A program made the position numbers and the translations under genes. From Desulfobacterales bacterium (GTDB lineage: Bacteria; Desulfobacterota; Desulfobacteria; Desulfobacterales; C00003060): DNA of 8,385 bases. Below, piece by piece: positions 6,172 through 8,385 of this stretch (position 1 is the first letter of the stretch; each line of letters opens with the position of its first letter). The stretch covers positions 1-8,385 of the forward strand of contig JAUWXJ010000098.1 in assembly GCA_030616425.1 (NCBI GenBank), read 5' to 3'. The notes beneath the pieces were generated by a model. It saw only the letters and a program-made list of their open reading frames with translations, had not been told where the DNA came from and did not search any database.

Positions 6172-6178
6172 CTAAAGG
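6150..6178 (+). promoter_or_regulatory. Weak promoter candidate with perfect -35 box
   Basis: A perfect TTGACA at 6150-6155 is followed 17 nt later by TAAAGG (6173-6178), a poor -10 with three of six matches. If used it would drive the mrp operon with a leader of nearly 290 nt containing both hairpins. The poor -10 keeps this doubtful. Confidence 0.15.
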
Positions 6179-6245
6179 GGACACCATTTGTAAAACTTTG
6201 CAGAAAAATCTTCAGCTAAGGGGATATCCCTTCGCAGGCAAATGG

Positions 6246-6275
6246 GGATTCGAACTGTCTTTACGGTTCGAATCC
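6246..6275. repeat. Perfect 10-bp hairpin, possible weak terminator
   Basis: GGATTCGAAC (6246-6255) is exactly complementary to GTTCGAATCC (6266-6275), with a 10-nt loop. On the plus strand it is followed by TTATTTAT, an interrupted T-tract. It could terminate the rsmI transcript weakly, although it lies almost 300 nt past the rsmI stop. It could equally be an element of the mrp leader. Confidence 0.5.
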
Positions 6276-6329
6276 TTATTTATGAAAGAACAATAAGGTT
6301 TTTGAACTATAAAAGCGAGCGCATTCCCT

Positions 6330-6348
6330 GTCCCGATTTTATCGGGAC
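6330..6348. repeat. Tight 8-bp hairpin with TTT loop
   Basis: GTCCCGAT (6330-6337) and ATCGGGAC (6341-6348) are perfectly complementary around a 3-nt loop. No T-run follows on either strand, so it is not a textbook terminator. It lies about 120 nt before the mrpE start and may be part of its leader or one copy of a small genomic repeat. Confidence 0.6.
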
Positions 6349-6467
6349 TGCAGAGATCTTCAATCATAGCCCAAGCATATGGTGTTCAACAACAACGTAG
6401 CGGGGTAAGCCTATCCTGTACAGTCTTGCTAGGTATCCGGTTGCTCCACACAAGGTAGGAGAGCCCC

Positions 6468-7052
6468 TTGGATAAAGAAGCCCGAGAAAATTCAGGCCCT
6501 GAGGGCACTGTTGAAGGCAACGAAGACCTATCCTCTATCGAGGACCCTCAAGACAGAAGACTCTTCATCTACCCTTTTGTTGTTACCTTCATCATCATGT
6601 TTGGCGTCTGGGTAGTGCTGTCAGGCAAGTTTGACGCCTTTCATCTCAGCCTCGGCCTTATTTCTTGCGCCATCGTTGCCTACCTTTCGTCTGACCTGTT
6701 GTTTTCTTCCCCGAGAATAAAAGGGTTTTTGCCTCAGTTGGCCCGGTTCGCCCGGTATATCCCGTGGCTGATGCTCCAGATAATAAAGGCGAATCTTCAT
6801 GTGACCTACCTGGTCTTCCATCCGAGGATGATGGAACTCATCGACCCGAGAATTATCAAATTTCGAAGCAAGCTGCAAAGTGACCTGGCTCTGGTGACCT
6901 TTGCCAATTCAATCACACTCACCCCCGGCACCATTACGGTTGATGTATCGATTGATGGGGATTTTAAGGTCCATGCCATTGACAAGGCGTCCGGTGATCC
7001 TTTGCCGGGCGCGATGGAAGCAAACATTGCCAAAGCATTTGGTGAGGTCTGA
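6468..7052 (+). CDS. mrpE: Na+/H+ antiporter subunit E (MrpE/MnhE; MbhA-type)
   Basis: This is a membrane subunit of multisubunit Mrp-type cation/proton antiporters and of the antiporter half of membrane-bound hydrogenases. The 194-residue product has about three membrane segments (near 33-53, 58-79 and 95-117), a WVVLSGKFDAFHLSLG segment, and the family's C-terminal hallmark FANSITLTPGTITVDV (145-160) ending in a KVHAID motif. The first 30 residues are an acidic extension (ten Asp/Glu, three Lys/Arg) not typical of the family core. The TTG start at 6468 is supported by AGGAG at 6457-6461, 6 nt upstream. It is the first gene of the operon, and its stop overlaps the mrpF ATG by one base (TGATG). 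Confidence 0.94.
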   Translation: MDKEARENSGPEGTVEGNEDLSSIEDPQDRRLFIYPFVVTFIIMFGVWVVLSGKFDAFHLSLGLISCAIVAYLSSDLLFSSPRIKGFLPQLARFARYIPWLMLQIIKANLHVTYLVFHPRMMELIDPRIIKFRSKLQSDLALVTFANSITLTPGTITVDVSIDGDFKVHAIDKASGDPLPGAMEANIAKAFGEV

Positions 7053-7333
7053 TGGATAACGTCTTTTTGTATTCGGGTCTTTACTTGGCTTTTTTGATGC
7101 TCCTTTCTTTGTATCGCCCTCTGTTCGGGCCGACGGTGGTGGACCGCATGATCGGCGTCAATGCCATAGGGAGCAAGACCACGGTGCTTCTGATCCTGAT
7201 CGGCCTTATCTTCCATCGGGTGGAGATGTTCGTGGACATTGCCCTGGCGTACGCCATGTTGAACTTCCTCGCGGTGCTGGCGGCTTCAAGGTACTTTCAA
7301 AAGCGTAAGGGGCTGTACGATGAAGCGATGTAA
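7052..7333 (+). CDS. mrpF: Na+/H+ antiporter subunit F (MrpF/MnhF; MbhB-type)
   Basis: This is a small three-helix membrane subunit of the Mrp/Mbh antiporter module. The 93-residue product fits the family length and has the conserved segment YRPLFGPTVVDRMIGVNAIG (21-40), containing the GPxxxDR signature. Hydrophobic stretches lie near 6-20, 42-54 and 58-80. The ATG shares its A with the mrpE stop, and GAGG at 7044-7047 serves as a short Shine-Dalgarno, so translation is coupled to mrpE. MrpF is thought to be needed for assembly and activity of the whole complex. Confidence 0.94.
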   Translation: MDNVFLYSGLYLAFLMLLSLYRPLFGPTVVDRMIGVNAIGSKTTVLLILIGLIFHRVEMFVDIALAYAMLNFLAVLAASRYFQKRKGLYDEAM

Positions 7334-7367
7334 AGTCACCCGCGACAAACCTGGGAGGTTGTGAGAA

Positions 7368-7691
7368 ATGGATATTGCCGTATGCCTGCTTTTGTTTGCC
7401 GGGCTGTTTTTCTTTACGGGCGGCGCTGTGGGGATTCTTCGTTTTCCTGATTTTTATTCCAGGCTGCATCCAGCCGGCAAACTCGACACGCTGGGCTTGC
7501 TGTTGTCCTTGATAGGCCTTGCGCTATTTAACCTGCACCATTTTTCTCTGGGCACCTTGCTGACCAGCGCCAAGATTATTTTAATCGTGGTCTTTGTGTT
7601 TCTGGCCAGCCCCACGGCCACCCACGCTATTGTGGATGCCGGGGTAAGGGCCGGCCTGACTCCCTGGACCAAGGGAGAGAAAAGGAGATAG
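7368..7691 (+). CDS. mrpG: Na+/H+ antiporter subunit G (MrpG/MnhG; MbhC-type)
   Basis: This is a small membrane subunit of the Mrp/Mbh antiporter module. The 107-residue product carries the family signature GGAVGILRFPDFYSRLHPAG (18-37) followed by KLDTLG (38-43). Three hydrophobic segments lie near 4-22, 42-56 and 62-82, and the tail is short and basic. GGGAGG at 7353-7358 lies 9 nt before the ATG, a good ribosome binding site. The 34-nt spacer after mrpF is the only gap in this operon as far as it is visible. The stop codon lies just after the strong Shine-Dalgarno of the next gene. Confidence 0.95.
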   Translation: MDIAVCLLLFAGLFFFTGGAVGILRFPDFYSRLHPAGKLDTLGLLLSLIGLALFNLHHFSLGTLLTSAKIILIVVFVFLASPTATHAIVDAGVRAGLTPWTKGEKRR

Positions 7692-7695
7692 CCTA

Positions 7696-7941
7696 ATGAT
7701 CTGGCAGCTAGATTTGGCCATTCTCACTTTAGTCGTCATAGCCGGTATTGGGGCCATTACCGTCAAGGATCTCCTGGGGGCGGCTATCCTTTTTGGGGCT
7801 TACAGTTTCATGATGTGCCTGCTCTGGTCCATCATGGGGGCGGTAGATGTGTCCTTTACCGAGGCTTCGGTCGGGGCGGGTGCCAGTACGGTTTTTTTCG
7901 TTGCGGCTGTTTTCCGCACGACAAGGAGGACAAAGGATTGA
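7696..7941 (+). CDS. MbhD-like (DUF4040) antiporter/hydrogenase subunit
   Basis: This is a small membrane protein equivalent to the MbhD subunit of membrane-bound hydrogenase, or to part of the C-terminal region of MrpA in Bacillus-type antiporters. The 81-residue product has three hydrophobic segments (about 7-22, 27-48 and 60-74). It shows the conserved IAGIGAITVKDLLGAAILFG (15-34), with a membrane-embedded lysine at 24, and the EASVGAGAS segment (57-65), with a conserved glutamate at 57. Both charged residues are plausible parts of the proton path. AAAGGAGA at 7681-7688 precedes the ATG. The TGA overlaps the TTG start of the next gene. As a stand-alone gene rather than part of mrpA, it marks the Mbh-type arrangement. 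Confidence 0.85.
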   Translation: MIWQLDLAILTLVVIAGIGAITVKDLLGAAILFGAYSFMMCLLWSIMGAVDVSFTEASVGAGASTVFFVAAVFRTTRRTKD

Positions 7942-8385
7942 AGATCATAGGACTCATTGTAGCGGTGTTGACAGGTGCGCTCTTGATTTACGGTACAGTT
8001 GATTTTCCGGGATGGGCAGACCCGGCCTCTCCTGCCAGCACGCATCTTTCTCCTCACTTCATTGAAAAGACCATGGAGGAAACTTCCGTGCCCAACATCG
8101 TCACCGCGGTCCTTGCCGACTATCGTAGTTATGACACCATGTTTGAAACCACTGTGATTTTTTCGGGCGGGGTCGTCTGTTTTCTTCTCCTGCGAACCTT
8201 TCGGCGCAAGGAGCCTGGAGATCGACTTTATCGGCATGTTCTCACTGGCGTGACCATACGGGTCAAAGAGGGCAGTAAGCTGCCGCCGTCTGACGACTTT
8301 GAAAGGATCGACACTCTGTGGACCCCTCCGGACCTGATCATCAAAACGATTTGCCGGTTGCTGATACCCTTTATTCAGCTTTTTG
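7938..8385 (+). CDS. mrpB: Fused MbhE-like / MnhB (MrpB) antiporter subunit, 3' truncated
   Basis: The frame is open from a TTG at 7938 to the window edge (149 complete codons). The TTG overlaps the preceding TGA (TTGA) and has a strong Shine-Dalgarno, AAGGAGGA at 7923-7930. Residues 3-20 form a membrane or signal-anchor helix. VPNIVTAVLADYRSYDTMFE (51-70) is the MbhE-type segment, followed by a second membrane helix (about 71-85). After a polar linker, the sequence from about 128 (WTPPDLIIKTICRLLIPFIQLF in overlapping parts 128-140 and 138-149) looks like the first helix of MnhB, just before the point where its GHxxPGGGF motif would come. The product therefore appears to be an MbhE-MnhB fusion; the rest is outside the window. 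Confidence 0.85.
   Translation, partial: MKIIGLIVAVLTGALLIYGTVDFPGWADPASPASTHLSPHFIEKTMEETSVPNIVTAVLADYRSYDTMFETTVIFSGGVVCFLLLRTFRRKEPGDRLYRHVLTGVTIRVKEGSKLPPSDDFERIDTLWTPPDLIIKTICRLLIPFIQLF

Larger units (their letters stand above)
5962..6467 (+). other. 506-nt spacer between the housekeeping string and the mrp operon
   Basis: No plus-strand gene is visible here. The minus strand holds a 58-codon open frame (5995-6171) that looks like a gene fragment. Two clean hairpins occur at 6246-6275 and 6330-6348, and a short dyad GGGATATCCC near 6222. Promoter-like words are present (TTGACA at 6150-6155, TATAAA at 6308-6313) but neither has a convincing partner. No known riboswitch or tRNA is recognised. 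The spacer presumably contains the end of the rsmI transcript and the promoter and leader of the mrp operon. Confidence 0.65.

Noticed and set aside
6260..6285. GGTTCGAATCC looks like the T-arm of a tRNA
   Set aside because: The flanking bases do not complete a T-stem without a mismatch, and there is no acceptor, D-arm or anticodon arm at the right distance on either strand. The motif is explained by the 10-bp hairpin.
7800..8237. 145-codon minus-strand open frame
   Set aside because: It is antisense to the MbhD-like and MrpB genes, which have family motifs and ribosome binding sites; its own translation shows no family features.
1..8385. CRISPR array, insertion sequence or prophage genes
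   Set aside because: No evenly spaced direct repeats, transposase, integrase or phage structural motifs were seen on either strand.

Overview
The window holds two plus-strand blocks. The first (about 2-5961) is a bacterial translation, RNA-modification and secretion gene string in the order ffh (3' part only), rpsP, khpA, rimM, trmD, a trmD-associated RNA methyltransferase of the COG4752 type, rplS, rnhB, yraN and rsmI. This order, and above all the COG4752-type methyltransferase directly behind trmD, suggests a member of the Desulfobacterota (the former Deltaproteobacteria). That placement is an inference from gene order and protein flavour, not from a marker-gene search.

Layout. 2-790 is the C-terminal part of Ffh (end of the GTPase domain plus the M domain). 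808-1895 carries rpsP, khpA and rimM. 1896-2213 is a gap inside the operon with no gene but several inverted repeats: a 14-bp perfect hairpin, a long composite hairpin, a 16-bp palindrome and a small GNRA-capped stem. 2214-3919 carries trmD, the methyltransferase (overlapping trmD by 4 nt) and rplS. 4063-5961 carries rnhB, yraN and rsmI, tightly packed or overlapping. 5962-6467 is a 506-nt spacer with two clean hairpins and a possible decayed minus-strand gene fragment.

The second block (6468 to the window end) is the start of a multisubunit cation/proton antiporter operon: mrpE, mrpF, mrpG, a stand-alone MbhD-type (DUF4040) subunit, and a truncated gene that joins an MbhE-like domain to the beginning of an MnhB/MrpB domain. 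The order E-F-G-MbhD-MbhE/B is that of the antiporter half of membrane-bound hydrogenases (mbhA-F in Pyrococcus), not the Bacillus mrpA-G order. The operon could therefore be a free Na+/H+ antiporter or the antiporter half of a larger redox-driven complex. The genes that would decide this lie beyond the right edge.

The first block makes ribosomal proteins S16 and L19, 16S rRNA maturation and modification factors (RimM, RsmI), the m1G37 tRNA methyltransferase, the protein part of SRP, a small KH RNA-binding protein, RNase HII and an uncharacterised nuclease-fold protein, so it is core housekeeping. I see no CRISPR array, tRNA, rRNA, complete insertion sequence or phage gene. The parts most worth a second look are the two gene-free stretches and the Mbh-like arrangement at the right end.
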